Source of the DNA: a bacterium
GTDB lineage: Bacteria; SZUA-79; Acidulodesulfobacterales; Acidulodesulfobacteraceae
Assembly (NCBI GenBank): GCA_021845685.1
Contig: JAJZVN010000005.1
Location: forward strand, 1 to 64,000
DNA length: 64,000 bases
Direction: 5' to 3'
The notes under the pieces are model-generated. The model was given only the letters and a program-made list of their open reading frames with translations. It searched no databases and was not told the origin of the DNA. How positions within the stretch are numbered: position 1 is the stretch's first letter; each line of letters starts with the position of its first letter. The position numbers were made by a program, and so were the translations under genes. Below are positions 27,427-37,746 of this stretch, in pieces.

Positions 27427-27473
27427 ATTTTTATTAAAATAAAATCATTGAACAATTAATTTTTTAAATTTTT

Positions 27474-28688
27474 TTACCTATCGCTTTCTCCTAATAAAAA
27501 ATCAATACTCCCTATAATGGAAACAAGATCTGCGAGCAAATACCCTTTGCACATTTTGCATATTGCGCTGATACTGCAAAAAGACGGAGGTCTGACACGC
27601 ATTCTGTATGGAAAAGCCGAACCGTCAGAAACTATATAGTACCCTAGCTCTCCGCGAGGATTTTCAATAGAAACATAAGCTTCTCCTTTGGGAGGCTTTA
27701 TTCCGTCCATGCCGTATTTAAACAGTGAAATCATTCCTTCCATTGTAGTTAGAGCTCTTTTTTTAGGAGGTATAACATACTGCGGATACTCATCGTAACT
27801 TAAATACTCTCCTTCAGGAATATTTTCAACCGCTTGAGATACAATCTTAAGACTTTGCCTCATTTCTTCAATTCTAACTAAATAACGGTCGTAAACATCT
27901 CCGATATCCCCTACTGGAATATCAAAATCAAAATCTTCATAGCTTGAATAAGGATTATTTTTCCTGACATCATATTTTAATCCGCTGCCTCTTAAATTAG
28001 GGCCTGTAAAAGCAAAACTTACAGCATCTTCAGCTGAAATTATTCCTATATTTTTAGTCCTTTCAAACCATATTTTATTTTTTGTAAGCAATGCCTCATA
28101 TTCGTCAATTTTTTCAGGGAATATTTTAATGAAATCGCGTATTTTATCTATAAAATAATGGTGAATATCCATTGCAATACCGCCTACTCTGAAAAAAGAA
28201 GGAGTCATCCTTGAGCCTGTCATTGTTTCAATAATATCAAGTATAAGTTCTCTTTCGCGAAAGCAATATAAAAATTCCGTTAACGCACCTATATCAACGG
28301 CATGTGTTCCGAGCCAAACTAAATGAGAACTTATTCTTGTTAATTCAGCAAGAATAACCCTCACATACTCGGCTTTTTTAGGCGGTTTTACTCCGCATAG
28401 TTTTTCAACCGTAAGTATATATCCAAGATTATTGCCCGCTCCTGAAACATAGTCCATTCTGTCCGTAATAGTCTCAGCTTGATGATACGTTCTAAATTCA
28501 GCAAATTTTTCCATACCTGTATGCAGATAGCCGATTATCGGCTCGGCGCTTATTACTGTTTCGCCGTCTAATTTTACAAAGATCCTTAGGACCCCGTGAG
28601 TGCTAGGATGCTGAGGACCGATATTAATGGCAAAATCGCCGACATCAATTAGAAAATCTTTATATTCAAGCATAGATTTAGTATCCAA
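27474..28688 (-). CDS. nuoD: NADH-quinone oxidoreductase subunit D
   Basis: The 49-kDa-type subunit forming the quinone pocket with NuoB and NuoH. It has INIGPQHPSTHGVLRIFVKL (with the key His), GYLHTGMEKFAE, RMDYVSGAGNNLGY and the closing VSIIGSIDFLLGESDR, where the family ends in ..DP.DR. GENPRGELGYYIVSDG-like IENPRGELGYYIVSDG and RPPSFCSISA are present. 404 residues is typical. Separate from nuoC. Confidence 0.98.
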   Translation of the reverse strand: MDTKSMLEYKDFLIDVGDFAINIGPQHPSTHGVLRIFVKLDGETVISAEPIIGYLHTGMEKFAEFRTYHQAETITDRMDYVSGAGNNLGYILTVEKLCGVKPPKKAEYVRVILAELTRISSHLVWLGTHAVDIGALTEFLYCFRERELILDIIETMTGSRMTPSFFRVGGIAMDIHHYFIDKIRDFIKIFPEKIDEYEALLTKNKIWFERTKNIGIISAEDAVSFAFTGPNLRGSGLKYDVRKNNPYSSYEDFDFDIPVGDIGDVYDRYLVRIEEMRQSLKIVSQAVENIPEGEYLSYDEYPQYVIPPKKRALTTMEGMISLFKYGMDGIKPPKGEAYVSIENPRGELGYYIVSDGSAFPYRMRVRPPSFCSISAICKMCKGYLLADLVSIIGSIDFLLGESDR

Positions 28689-28734
28689 AAATATAATTTA
28701 TTTGTTTATAAAAAACTATACATAGTACAACTTT

Positions 28735-29256
28735 CTAAATATCAACTAATCCTGGCGTGTCATAATTTAAACTTTCAACAGAGGGCCTCTTTCTGAGCGG
28801 ATAATCTTTAAGAAGAGGATGTCCTTCCCAATCATCAGGATTTAATATACGTTTAAGATCCTGATGACCCTTAAATTTAAGACCGAACATATCATAAATT
28901 TCTCTTTCAAACCAATTTGCAGAGTCATAAACAGATGTCAAACTTGGGTATTCTGTTTCATCTATTTTACTATGACATTTAACAAACAATCTAAAATTAT
29001 TTTTTGTAGAATAAAAATTATATATAATCTCAATCCTTTCTGAACTTTTTGGATAATCAACTCCAAAAAGATCACTGAGCATATCAAAATTGAGTCTTAA
29101 ATCTTCCTTCATAAATTTGACTAATTCAATCAAATTTTCTTTTGCCGTTGTTATACGCACCTCATCATTAGAAGTATCAGTTGAAATAATATTCTTCTGC
29201 ATCACATCTTTAATTACGCTTAGCGCAAAAAACGGGTCCATATTTTTGCTTTTCAT
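28735..29256 (-). CDS. nuoC: NADH-quinone oxidoreductase subunit C
   Basis: The 30-kDa-type peripheral subunit, 173 residues. It contains LFGVDYPKSSERIEIIYNF and the family signature WFEREIYDMFGLKFKGH, followed by RILNPDDWEGHPLLKDYPL. Located between nuoB and nuoD. The N-terminus is less conserved, and the start is set by the ATG at 29256. Confidence 0.97.
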   Translation of the reverse strand: MKSKNMDPFFALSVIKDVMQKNIISTDTSNDEVRITTAKENLIELVKFMKEDLRLNFDMLSDLFGVDYPKSSERIEIIYNFYSTKNNFRLFVKCHSKIDETEYPSLTSVYDSANWFEREIYDMFGLKFKGHQDLKRILNPDDWEGHPLLKDYPLRKRPSVESLNYDTPGLVDI

Positions 29257-29317
29257 ATATAATATATAAATAATGAATTAAAATTGTTTATTGACATAAA
29301 AAAATTTACAATTACTT

Positions 29318-29788
29318 CTATATCCTTAATGTTCCTTTTTCAATTTTCTCCTGTAATTTCACAATGCCGTAAATAAGAGCTTCGGGACGTGGAGGACATC
29401 CAGGTACATAAACATCTACAGGTATAATTTTATCTACACCTTGAACAACGCTATAAACATTAAATAATCCGCCTGAACATGCACAATCGCCCATAGCGAT
29501 TACCCATTTTGGATTAGGCATTTGATCATAAAGCCTTTTTACTACAGGCGCCATTTTATATGAAACTCTGCCTGATACAATCATTAAATCGGATTGTCTC
29601 GGCGTTGAACGAAATATTAGTCCTAAACGGTCAATGTCATAACGGGATGAAGCAGAGGTCATCATTTCAATGGCACAGCAAGCTAAGCCGAAAGTAGCTG
29701 GCCATATTGACCATTTTCTTCCCCAAGAAACCAATTTATCTAAAGCAGTCGTAAGAACATTGTCTCCTAACTGATCTTCTAATCCCAC
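29318..29788 (-). CDS. nuoB: NADH-quinone oxidoreductase subunit B
   Basis: Carries cluster N2, the final electron donor to quinone. The motif [11 protein letters not shown] gives the tandem Cys, with further ligands in [13 protein letters not shown] and [12 protein letters not shown]. 156 residues is typical. The GTG or ATG start overlaps the end of nuoA by ten bases, so translation is coupled. Confidence 0.98.
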   Translation of the reverse strand: MGLEDQLGDNVLTTALDKLVSWGRKWSIWPATFGLACCAIEMMTSASSRYDIDRLGLIFRSTPRQSDLMIVSGRVSYKMAPVVKRLYDQMPNPKWVIAMGDCACSGGLFNVYSVVQGVDKIIPVDVYVPGCPPRPEALIYGIVKLQEKIEKGTLRI

Positions 29789-30138
29789 TTAAGCGCTCCT
29801 TTTTTCCATATATAAATAAGCCCGAAAACTAAAATGGCTATAAATAAAAACATTTCAACAAAGCCGTATAAACCTAAACTTGAAAATACAACTGCCCAGG
29901 GAAATAAAAATAACGCTTCTATATCAAACAGCAAGAAGAATATTGCGATTAAATAAAATTTTATGTCAAATCTTACATGCGGTTCACCCACAGGTTCTAT
30001 GCCGCATTCATAAGCCTTTAGCTTTCCTTTTTCAAAAGTTTTCTTACCTAAAAGAGAAGAAAAAACTACCGTAAAGACTGCAAAAAGTATTGCTATTACA
30101 AGCATTATCAGAATAGGCAAAAACGAGTTCTGTTCCAT
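29779..30138 (-). CDS. nuoA: NADH-quinone oxidoreductase subunit A
   Basis: A 119-residue, three-helix membrane subunit. It has [20 protein letters not shown] with the conserved Cys-Gly-x-Glu loop, [18 protein letters not shown] with the Asp/Glu pair, and [20 protein letters not shown], the family C-terminus. It is the first gene of the nuo operon; a promoter is seen about 90 bases upstream. Confidence 0.98.
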   Translation of the reverse strand: MEQNSFLPILIMLVIAILFAVFTVVFSSLLGKKTFEKGKLKAYECGIEPVGEPHVRFDIKFYLIAIFFLLFDIEALFLFPWAVVFSSLGLYGFVEMFLFIAILVFGLIYIWKKGALKWD

Positions 30139-30229
30139 TTATTATAATTAATTTAATATAAATATATTTTTAATTTTTATAATTATAATTATAATTAACA
30201 TTTAAATAATTAACATTTAACAGTTTTAC

Positions 30230-30258
30230 AATTTAATAAATTTTCAATAAAAAGTCAA
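30230..30258 (-). promoter_or_regulatory. Probable sigma-70 promoter of the nuo operon
   Basis: On the minus strand TTGACT (30253-30258) is followed after exactly 17 bases by TAAATT (30230-30235). It lies 92 bases before the nuoA ATG, in the 260-base gap after the pepA stop. The -35 box is strong for this genome; the AT-rich -10 gives less information. Confidence 0.6.
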
Positions 30259-30398
30259 GAAATATTTTCAAAAAAATACTTACTATATAATGATAGTTGT
30301 TATAAATTAGTATTATTACATAACCTAAATCACTATTTAATTAAGTATAAATTATAAAAACAACAAATATGCAATAAATATAATTTGTATTTATTAAT

Positions 30399-31985
30399 TT
30401 ATTTCTTGCTTTGATTTAAATAATATAACAATGTTCTTACGCCTACACCTGTAGCGCCTTTTGTATTATATGCAAAACCTGTTTTAGTAAATGACGGACC
30501 GGCAATATCTATATGGCACCATTTAATATTATCGGAAACAAATTCTTCTAAAAACATACCTGCGGTTATAGCTCCGCCGTATCTATTACCGACATTTTTC
30601 AGATCTGCTATGGGGCTCTGCAGCTTTTCTTTCATGTTGTCGTCAAAAGGCAGCTCCCACATTCTTTCTCCTGCCGTTTCGGAAGTTGAAAGAATATTTT
30701 TAATAATTTCTTTATTATTACCCATTACGCCTGAAGTATATTCGCCTAAAGCCACAACACAAGCTCCCGTTAAAGTCGCCAGATCAATTATCTCGTCAAC
30801 GCGTAGATCGCAGGCATACGATAATGCATCTGCAAGCGTAAGTCTGCCCTCTGCATCGGTATTGTCAATTTCTATAGTCTTTCCGTTCAATGCTTTAACT
30901 ATGTCGTCAGGCCTCTGCGCTCCGCCGCCGGGCATATTTTCGCATGCAGCCACAATACCGTGAACTTCGGCATCAGGAGAAATTTTATTTATAAATTTCA
31001 TAACGGCAAGAACACTGCAGGCTCCAGATTTATCCGATTTCATCGTCGTCATATAATCGGCAGGTTTTAAAGAAAGTCCGCCGCTGTCAAATGTAATACC
31101 CTTTCCTATAAGAGCAATTTTTTTAATTTTATCTTTTTTGCCGTTTTTATTATCTTTATTTTTTTTATCATTATTGTCATATTGAAGATGAATAAATCTG
31201 GGTGGATTTTTAGATCCCCTTGCTACCCCGTAAAACGCATTCATTCCTAATTCTAAAATCTTATCTTCATCAAATATTTTACATTTTAAATTATTATCTT
31301 TAGACATTTCTTTAGCAACAGATGCAAGATATTCAGGATTAATTACATTGCCCGGTTCATTAACTAAATCTCTTGCAAAATTAGTAGCCGAAGATGTAAT
31401 TTCTCCAAAGGCAAATCCTTCTTCTATATCTTTTATATCTGATTTATTTAACTTTAAATCTTTGAAAAAAACTTTTATTGCTTTTATAACAGTATTATTA
31501 TTATTGTCATTTTCCTTTTTATTTTTATTTTTAGACTTATATTTTTTAAATTCATACATCCCGAGTTCTGCGCCTTCAACAATGGAAGCGCCTGCATAAA
31601 ATAAATCATTTTTTTTAAATAAATTATCCGGCACAACAATCGCAATTTTTTCTAGGGCATTGCCTCTTGCAGTCTTACATGCCGTTGATACCAAAATTCT
31701 AATAATATCAGAATTAAAATTATTTCTTTTTCCTAATCCTGCTATTAAAATATAAGATGGATATTCAATCAATAATTTTTTATCTTTTTTAGCTCTAAAA
31801 TCAATTTTTTTAATTCTTTCATAAATTAAATCTAATTTTTCAAAAGAACTATTATTTAGAAAAGTTTTTTCTTCCCCTTCAAATACTCCGAAAACTAAAA
31901 TATTACTGATATTTTTTATATCTTTTTCATTTTTTTTAATAAGTTCTAATATTTTTTCTTCTGTTTCTATTATCTTAAATTCCAA
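30399..31985 (-). CDS. pepA: Leucyl aminopeptidase (M17 family)
   Basis: A cytoplasmic zinc/manganese aminopeptidase of family M17. Motifs: GKGITFDSGGLSLKP (metal-binding Lys/Asp), DKSGACSVLAVM, and the M17 signature NTDAEGRLTLADAL (about residues 378-391). A TTG start (31983-31985) is chosen because AAGGAGG (31993-31999) stands seven bases upstream; an overlapping ATG out of frame stops after five codons. The 528 residues include two Asn/Lys-rich insertions, near residues 145-170 and 265-290, not expected in the family. It follows acs and precedes the nuo promoter region. Confidence 0.95.
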   Translation of the reverse strand: MEFKIIETEEKILELIKKNEKDIKNISNILVFGVFEGEEKTFLNNSSFEKLDLIYERIKKIDFRAKKDKKLLIEYPSYILIAGLGKRNNFNSDIIRILVSTACKTARGNALEKIAIVVPDNLFKKNDLFYAGASIVEGAELGMYEFKKYKSKNKNKKENDNNNNTVIKAIKVFFKDLKLNKSDIKDIEEGFAFGEITSSATNFARDLVNEPGNVINPEYLASVAKEMSKDNNLKCKIFDEDKILELGMNAFYGVARGSKNPPRFIHLQYDNNDKKNKDNKNGKKDKIKKIALIGKGITFDSGGLSLKPADYMTTMKSDKSGACSVLAVMKFINKISPDAEVHGIVAACENMPGGGAQRPDDIVKALNGKTIEIDNTDAEGRLTLADALSYACDLRVDEIIDLATLTGACVVALGEYTSGVMGNNKEIIKNILSTSETAGERMWELPFDDNMKEKLQSPIADLKNVGNRYGGAITAGMFLEEFVSDNIKWCHIDIAGPSFTKTGFAYNTKGATGVGVRTLLYYLNQSKK

Positions 31986-32045
31986 TTTTCATCCTCCTTA
32001 ATTTATTTATAATTAAAATATGATTAACAATTATTAAATATTGTT

Positions 32046-32065
32046 AAATATTATTAATAATATTT
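32046..32065 (-). terminator. 20-base palindrome after acs
   Basis: AAATATTATTAATAATATTT is a perfect palindrome touching the acs stop codon (TCA at 32066-32068 on the plus strand). As an RNA it would form a short AT hairpin. It could be a weak terminator; in this AT-rich sequence, chance is a serious alternative. Confidence 0.35.
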
Positions 32066-33970
32066 TCAATCTTCTTCAATTGTTGAAAGATCCCCTTCGC
32101 TTATACCCATTTCTCGAGCTTTTAAAACTCTTCTCATAATTTTGCCGCTTCTCGTTTTTGGTAAAGAATCTACAAATTCAATCTCGTCTGGTTTTGCAAT
32201 AGGTCCTAAATGGGTACCTACGTTATTCCTTATATCTTCTATTAAAAAATCGCTTTTTTCAATTCCAGATTTTAATACGACAAACGCCTTAATAGAATTT
32301 CCTTTTAAATCATGAGGTTTTCCTATAACAGCGGATTCGGCAACTGAACTATGAGTAATTATAGCACTCTCTATTTCGGCTGTTCCGAGTCTGTATCCCG
32401 ATACTTTAATAACATCGTCAATTCTGCCCATAACATAAAAATAACCGTCATTATCGCGCTTTGCGGTATCTCCTGCTAAATATACGTTTTTACCGAATTT
32501 AGAAAAATAAGTATCTTCATATTTTTTATCGTCATTATAAATTGTTCTCATCATTGACGGCCATGGTTTTTTAATAACTAAATAACCTCCCTTTTCAGAT
32601 TCAACACTGTTTCCGTTTTCATCAAATATATCTGCGTCTATACCTAAGAAAGGTTTACCGCAAGAACCGGGTTTAAGCGGCATTGTCGGAACAGGCGTAA
32701 CTAAAAAAGCTCCTGATTCTGTTTGCCACCATGTATCCATTATAGGGCATTTCTCTTTGCCTATATGTTTATAATACCACCTCCAAACTTCCGGATTAAT
32801 AGGTTCTCCGACACTGCCCAAAATTCGCAGCGAACTCAAATTATGCCTGTTTGGCCATGCTTCACCGTATCTCATCACGCCTCTTATGGCAGTGGGTGAA
32901 GTATAAAAAATATTTACGCCGTATTTTTCAACAATTTTCCACCATCTGTCTGGATACGGATAAAAAGGAGATCCCTCAATCATCAAAGTAGTGGCTCCGT
33001 TAATAAGCGGTCCGTAAATAATATAAGAATGCCCGGTTATCCATCCTGGATCGGCGGCACACCAGTATGTGTCTGAATCTTTTATATCAAAAACATATTT
33101 AGACGAAATGTAAGTTCCTACGGCATATCCTCCGTGGACATGCAATATACCCTTAGGCTGCCCGGTAGTACCGGAAGTATATAAAATAAAAAGCGGGTCT
33201 TCGGCGTCCATTTCTTCCGTCTTACAATAACTGCTTGCAATAGGAAGCTTCATTAATTCGTCATAGTAAAAATCACGAGTAGGGTCTATATTTATATTAT
33301 GTTTCGTCCTTTTAACAACGATGACTGTTTGAACTATAGGAGCTTTTTTAACGGCATCATCGGCTATTTTTTTTAATTCTATGATTTTTCCTGCTCTATA
33401 TGCTCCGTCGGAAGTAATAAGTATTTTACTCTTAGCGTCTAAAATTCTGTCTTTTAATGCATCTACGGAAAAACCTGCATAAACTACACTATGAATTGCG
33501 CCTATTTTTGCGCAGGCAAGCATGCAGATGGCGATTTCAGGTATATTCGGCAGATAAATTGTAACTCTGTCGCCTTTTTTTACTCCAAAACTTTTCAAAA
33601 CATTGCTAAATTTATTAACTTCTCTGTAAAGAGCAAAATAAGTATATGTTCTTTCCTCGCCGTTTTCGCCTTCCCATATAATTGCAAGTTTATTTTTTCT
33701 AGATGTATGAATATGCCTGTCTAACGCATTATGCACTATATTTATTTTGCCTCCCGTAAACCACTTTGCAAAAGGAGGATTGTAATCTAAAACTCTATCA
33801 TAATGCTTAAACCACTCTAACTGCCTTGCAATTTCGTCCCAGAATTTCTCGTTTTCATTAATAGAATATTTATAAAGCTTATCATAGTCTTCTACGTAAG
33901 AATTTTTTATTATTTCTTTAGATGGATTAAATAAATCTTTTTCAGATGTCAGCGTATCAAAAGTATCCAT
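32066..33970 (-). CDS. acs: Acetyl-CoA synthetase (AMP-forming)
   Basis: Activates acetate to acetyl-CoA through acetyl-AMP. It has FILYTSGTTGQPKGILHVHGG, DTWWQTESGAFLVTP, GDTAKRDNDGYFYVMGRID-type core motifs, and the acetylatable Lys in PKTRSGKIMRRVL near the end. I place the start at ATG 33968-33970 because AGGAGG (33980-33985) lies nine bases before it; a longer frame from 33988 would have this ribosome site inside its codons. That gives 634 residues, normal for Acs. It suggests acetate can be assimilated or oxidised. Confidence 0.96.
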   Translation of the reverse strand: MDTFDTLTSEKDLFNPSKEIIKNSYVEDYDKLYKYSINENEKFWDEIARQLEWFKHYDRVLDYNPPFAKWFTGGKINIVHNALDRHIHTSRKNKLAIIWEGENGEERTYTYFALYREVNKFSNVLKSFGVKKGDRVTIYLPNIPEIAICMLACAKIGAIHSVVYAGFSVDALKDRILDAKSKILITSDGAYRAGKIIELKKIADDAVKKAPIVQTVIVVKRTKHNINIDPTRDFYYDELMKLPIASSYCKTEEMDAEDPLFILYTSGTTGQPKGILHVHGGYAVGTYISSKYVFDIKDSDTYWCAADPGWITGHSYIIYGPLINGATTLMIEGSPFYPYPDRWWKIVEKYGVNIFYTSPTAIRGVMRYGEAWPNRHNLSSLRILGSVGEPINPEVWRWYYKHIGKEKCPIMDTWWQTESGAFLVTPVPTMPLKPGSCGKPFLGIDADIFDENGNSVESEKGGYLVIKKPWPSMMRTIYNDDKKYEDTYFSKFGKNVYLAGDTAKRDNDGYFYVMGRIDDVIKVSGYRLGTAEIESAIITHSSVAESAVIGKPHDLKGNSIKAFVVLKSGIEKSDFLIEDIRNNVGTHLGPIAKPDEIEFVDSLPKTRSGKIMRRVLKAREMGISEGDLSTIEED

Positions 33971-34129
33971 TAAATACATCCTCCTCATCTTATTCTATTT
34001 TAAATTTTCTATGACCTTTTTTGCTTCTTTAATTTATTATAAAAATATTTTGAATTTATAATTATTTATTTTATTATATTGATTTGATACCGTACCAATT
34101 GCGACAATGCTGTTGTCTTCAAACAAAGT

Positions 34130-34158
34130 AAAGTTAAGCTCATCCTTGCCTTAACTTT
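34130..34158 (-). terminator. Hairpin downstream of the chemoreceptor gene
   Basis: AAAGTTAAG/CTTAACTTT forms a perfect 9-base stem with an 11-base loop, 21 bases after the stop of the chemoreceptor. On the minus strand it is followed by ACTTTG, so no long T-run is present. The region 33989-34178 otherwise shows no feature. Confidence 0.45.
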
Positions 34159-34178
34159 TAAGTTTAATTCATAATTAA

Positions 34179-35966
34179 TCAATATTTAAATTTTTTCATT
34201 ATATTTATTAGTTTTTCTAATTCAGAATAAACTGAAGCAGCTTCTTCAGTTGCATTTTTAGCCTTGCCTGCATTTGATGAAGCAAGGTTTGAAACTTTTT
34301 CTATATTTTCGGATATTTCTGAAGTAGCGGCGGTCTGCTCTTCCGAAGCTGCAGCAATTGAATCAATCTGATCCGCTAAGCTTAAAATATTTTTTTCTAT
34401 ATTGCTTAACGATTCACCTGCCTGAGAAGCAAACTCCACCGAAGTATCAACTACCGTAAGAGTTGAATCCATCGACGATTTTGTAGCTTGAGTATTTTGC
34501 TGAATAGTCTGGACTTTAGAAACAATTTCTTTTGTAGCTTCTACTGTTCTTTCCGCTAATTTTCTTACTTCATCCGCTACAACGGCAAAACCTCTGCCCT
34601 GCTCTCCAGCCCTCGCAGCTTCTATAGCCGCGTTCAATGCTAAAAGATTGGTCTGGTCTGCTATATCATTAATAACGGATATAATTTCCCCTATTTCTAA
34701 CGAGCTTTTTTCTAGTCCGTTAATCAAAGAACCTAATTTTCCTGTTAGCACTGCAACATTTTTAATACCTGATACCGCATTTTCTACTACATTAAAACCT
34801 TTTTTTGCGTTATCGGATGCTTCTTTCGCAACATTGCCTACTTTTTGCGTATTGCCCGCTATCTCCTTGATAGTCTGCGACATCTCTTCTGAAGCGGCGG
34901 CTACATGAGTAGAAAGTTCCGACTGCTCTTCTGCTTTTTCGCTAATCTCGGTAATATGAGTTTCTACCGAAGTGATGATATCTACAATAGCCATTGCTTC
35001 TTCATTTACCGATTGAACTGTGATTCTTAAATCAATAATAAATTTATTAATTTTATTAGCTACAGCAGTAACTTCGTCATATATGGGATATTTGTGAACC
35101 TTGCATTTTTCACAAATATCTTCTCCTTTCTTGCCAAAACGATCTATTTGTTGATGCCAGCATAGTTCTTCCAATTCATCTACGTTTAACATGCAATCCT
35201 TATGTCTTTTCTTGATAATATTCGGCATATCGTAATAATCCAATGGAATTAGCTTGTTTAAACCTCCTTCTAATCTTATCTCCCGCATTCTATTAAAAAG
35301 ACTTTTCATAGGTTTGATAAAAATAAACTTCAAAACAATATATATTAAAAATATAGCAAGAATAAGAACGATTAATGCGGATACTATAATAATACTTAAA
35401 AACTTGTTAGAAGAGTTAACGGTATTTTTAAGAGAATAAAGTAATTCTACGCCTCCGAGCGTAGTACCTGTTTTCACGGTATGACATTCAAGACAATTGA
35501 GTCCGCGCTCTTTCGTTCTAGCAATAAAAGGAACTCCGACCATAAGATAAGGCTTTCCGTCTTTATAAAACTCTTGAGTTATAGTCTTCTTGGATGCCAA
35601 TATTTTTTTATCAAAAGACGTAGTAGGAATTTCCTGTTTTAAACCATGTCCGAATTCTTTATCTACAGGTTCTCCTCTTAAAAGTTTAAAAGCATCTATT
35701 CCATGTATTTTTCTGTATATTGAAAAAAGTTGTTTCCTGTCGGCTTTCTTTGAAATCGTGCCGTTAATCATCATTGCATTTAAACTCGACAGCATTGTAT
35801 TTGCGGTGATTATCGCATTGTTTTTGGTTGTTTTAATAGCAAGATGTAATTGGGTCGTATAGGCATAATACGAACCGCCCAATAATATGACGATAAATAA
35901 GGCTGAAATAATTGTAAGCAATTTAGTTTTTATTGAAATCTTTTTTAATCTTGATAAATCAAACAT
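34179..35966 (-). CDS. Methyl-accepting chemotaxis protein with heme-c sensor domain
   Basis: A 595-residue membrane receptor. TM1 is at about residues 16-36 and TM2 at 189-213; between them is a periplasmic PAS-like (DUF3365/Tll0287-type) sensor containing [11 protein letters not shown], a c-heme site CxxCH (Cys158, Cys161, His162). After TM2 comes a four-Cys segment (Cys258, Cys269, Cys285, Cys288), then the helical signalling domain with the conserved hairpin tip [50 protein letters not shown], here split at its middle in citation only. Such heme-c receptors are known in Geobacter. Probably senses redox or gas ligands. GGGGGC-type ribosome site precedes the ATG. Confidence 0.93.
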   Translation of the reverse strand: MFDLSRLKKISIKTKLLTIISALFIVILLGGSYYAYTTQLHLAIKTTKNNAIITANTMLSSLNAMMINGTISKKADRKQLFSIYRKIHGIDAFKLLRGEPVDKEFGHGLKQEIPTTSFDKKILASKKTITQEFYKDGKPYLMVGVPFIARTKERGLNCLECHTVKTGTTLGGVELLYSLKNTVNSSNKFLSIIIVSALIVLILAIFLIYIVLKFIFIKPMKSLFNRMREIRLEGGLNKLIPLDYYDMPNIIKKRHKDCMLNVDELEELCWHQQIDRFGKKGEDICEKCKVHKYPIYDEVTAVANKINKFIIDLRITVQSVNEEAMAIVDIITSVETHITEISEKAEEQSELSTHVAAASEEMSQTIKEIAGNTQKVGNVAKEASDNAKKGFNVVENAVSGIKNVAVLTGKLGSLINGLEKSSLEIGEIISVINDIADQTNLLALNAAIEAARAGEQGRGFAVVADEVRKLAERTVEATKEIVSKVQTIQQNTQATKSSMDSTLTVVDTSVEFASQAGESLSNIEKNILSLADQIDSIAAASEEQTAATSEISENIEKVSNLASSNAGKAKNATEEAASVYSELEKLINIMKKFKY

Positions 35967-36381
35967 TATAGCCCCCTTGCTGTCAAGTTGATTTACTGCG
36001 GTAATATAATTATAATAATATAATAATAATATTGTTAAATAGCAAAATTAAATGGATTAATAAATGCAATATTTCCGATTTTGCATTATTATATTAAATA
36101 ATAAATATTTTAGTTAAACAAGAAAAAAATTATAAAATAACATCGACAGAATTATTATTTTTTATTTATTTAATTTAGTTATTTAATATTTATTTAATTA
36201 CCTAACTTTTCTATGAATTTTATATATTACAGGACATTATAACTATGCGATATTATTATGCTGCTTATTTTATAAAATAGATAATGTCCTGTATATTAAT
36301 ATACAGGACAAATAAAAATAATATAAAAATATTTAATAAAAATAGAAAGTTCAAATGTTCTTCATAAAAAATAAGAAAAAG
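35967..36381. other. Hairpin-rich intergenic region upstream of the chemoreceptor
   Basis: These 415 bases separate the chemoreceptor from the response regulator. Contents: a hairpin TAATAAATGCAA/TTGCATTATTA at 36058-36091 that could lie in the chemoreceptor leader, then the repeat element at 36194-36393. No reading frame is supported, and no -24/-12 sigma-54 promoter of the GG-GC type was seen. Confidence 0.5.
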
Positions 36382-36393
36382 TTAGGTAATTAA
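36194..36393 (-). mobile_element. Hairpin-rich MITE-like element at the response-regulator 3' end
   Basis: A segment of about 200 bases with inverted ends: TTAATTACCTAACTTTTCT (36194-36212) against the reverse complement at 36374-36393, with one indel. Inside are TACAGGACATTAT (36228-36240) inverted at 36281-36293, and a perfect 24-base palindrome with half-site GTCCTGTATATT (36286-36309). The outer right end supplies the last codons and stop of the regulator gene. Only one copy occurs in the window, so mobility is inferred from structure. Confidence 0.5.
36286..36309 (-). terminator. 24-base perfect palindrome past the regulator gene
   Basis: GTCCTGTATATT meets its exact reverse complement at 36297/36298. 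It lies 73-96 bases past the regulator stop in gene sense and can pair alternatively with an ACAGGAC copy at 36229-36235. It may act as a transcription terminator or be part of the MITE-like element. Confidence 0.5.
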
Positions 36394-37746
36394 TGCAATC
36401 TTTCTATATAAATTTCTTTCGCTGATACCTGCTATATCGGCAATTTCAGATTTGCTGAAACCTTTATGCAATAAATACCTTAGATATTTTTTTTCAATTT
36501 CATTTAATGAAATATGGGAATCAAATAAATATGTAAAATCTGCATTATTTATTTTTCCGCAGCCGTTAGACGGGATGATTTCTACCTGAATATGTTCAGG
36601 CATTATCCTGTCGTTCCCGTCGGATAAAACTATAGCTCTTTCAATAACATTTTTTAGCTCTCTCACGTTACCCGGCCAATTATAGCTTAAAAGCTTATCT
36701 ATAGCATCTGGAGAAATAATTTTTGTCGTATTAATTTTATTTTTTTTTGTCATAAAAAAATGTGCTAAATAAGGAATATCTTCTTTTCTGTCTCTTAAGG
36801 GAGGCAGTTCTATGATAAAACCGCTTATTCTATAATACAAATCTCCTCTGAACTTATTTTCTTCAATCATCTTCCTTAGATTTTTATTTGTAGCGGTGAT
36901 AATCCTGGTATCAATTTGAATATTTTTAGAAGATCCGACTCTTCTGAAACTTTTAGCGTCTATTATTCTTAACAATTTTGATTGTATGATATTGCTTATT
37001 TCTCCAATCTCGTCTATAAATAATATACCTTTATCGGCATACTCCAAAAGCCCTTTTTTTAAAATATCTGCGCCTGTAAAAGAACCTCTTTCATGACCGA
37101 ACAATTCAGATTCAAATAAATTTTCGGAGAGGTTGCAGGAATCTACTATTATAAGAGGATTATCTGCCCTGTCTGACAATCTATGCAGAAGATTTGCGCT
37201 AAGTTCCTTGCCTGTGCCTGATTCACCGAGAATCAACACATTGATATCCGATTTAGCAGCTAAACTGACGTCATCAATAACTTTTTGCGCTGCTTTAGAC
37301 TTACCTATAAAATATTTTTTGGAAATTTCTCTTTTAAAATAATCTGCTTTAACTTTTAAATTTATATTTTCAACCAATCTTTTAATAGTAAGACTAAGTT
37401 CTTCAAGGCTTAGCGGTTTAACAAGATAATCATATGCTCCTATTTTCAAAGCGCTCACAGCGCTGTCTATACTTCCAAACCCTGTCAGTATTATAACTTC
37501 GGATTCTTTTGTTTTAGATTTGATTGTTTTTAAAAGATCTATTCCCGACATACCGGGCAGTTTTAAATCGGAAACCACAATATGGAAATAATAATTTTTA
37601 AGATGTCCTATGGCTTCTTCTCCAGAGGATGCGGCAACAGTATCATAACCCTGATTTTTCAAATAACCCATTATTATGTTTCTGTAATTTATATCGTCAT
37701 CAACAATTAATACAGATATTGTATTATTAGACATTGAATTATTCAT
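36382..37746 (-). CDS. Sigma-54-dependent response regulator (NtrC family)
   Basis: A 454-residue enhancer-binding protein. The receiver domain has IVDDD, phosphoacceptor Asp60 (VVSDLKLPG) and Lys110 (YLVKPLS). The AAA+ domain has Walker A GESGTGKE (174-181), the sigma-54 contact loop as GSFTGA (221-226, usual GAFTGA), Walker B LFIDEIGE and PGNVRELKN. A Fis-type HTH (GFSKSEIADIAGISERNLYRK) ends the protein. The upstream kinase overlaps by eight bases, so they are a pair. Targets are unknown. The last codons lie inside an inverted repeat. Confidence 0.95.
   Translation of the reverse strand: MNNSMSNNTISVLIVDDDINYRNIIMGYLKNQGYDTVAASSGEEAIGHLKNYYFHIVVSDLKLPGMSGIDLLKTIKSKTKESEVIILTGFGSIDSAVSALKIGAYDYLVKPLSLEELSLTIKRLVENINLKVKADYFKREISKKYFIGKSKAAQKVIDDVSLAAKSDINVLILGESGTGKELSANLLHRLSDRADNPLIIVDSCNLSENLFESELFGHERGSFTGADILKKGLLEYADKGILFIDEIGEISNIIQSKLLRIIDAKSFRRVGSSKNIQIDTRIITATNKNLRKMIEENKFRGDLYYRISGFIIELPPLRDRKEDIPYLAHFFMTKKNKINTTKIISPDAIDKLLSYNWPGNVRELKNVIERAIVLSDGNDRIMPEHIQVEIIPSNGCGKINNADFTYLFDSHISLNEIEKKYLRYLLHKGFSKSEIADIAGISERNLYRKIALIT

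Noticed and set aside
35970-35990. TTGACA plus TATAAT just upstream of the chemoreceptor ATG
   Set aside because: Only ten bases separate the boxes, and the region is the ribosome binding site.
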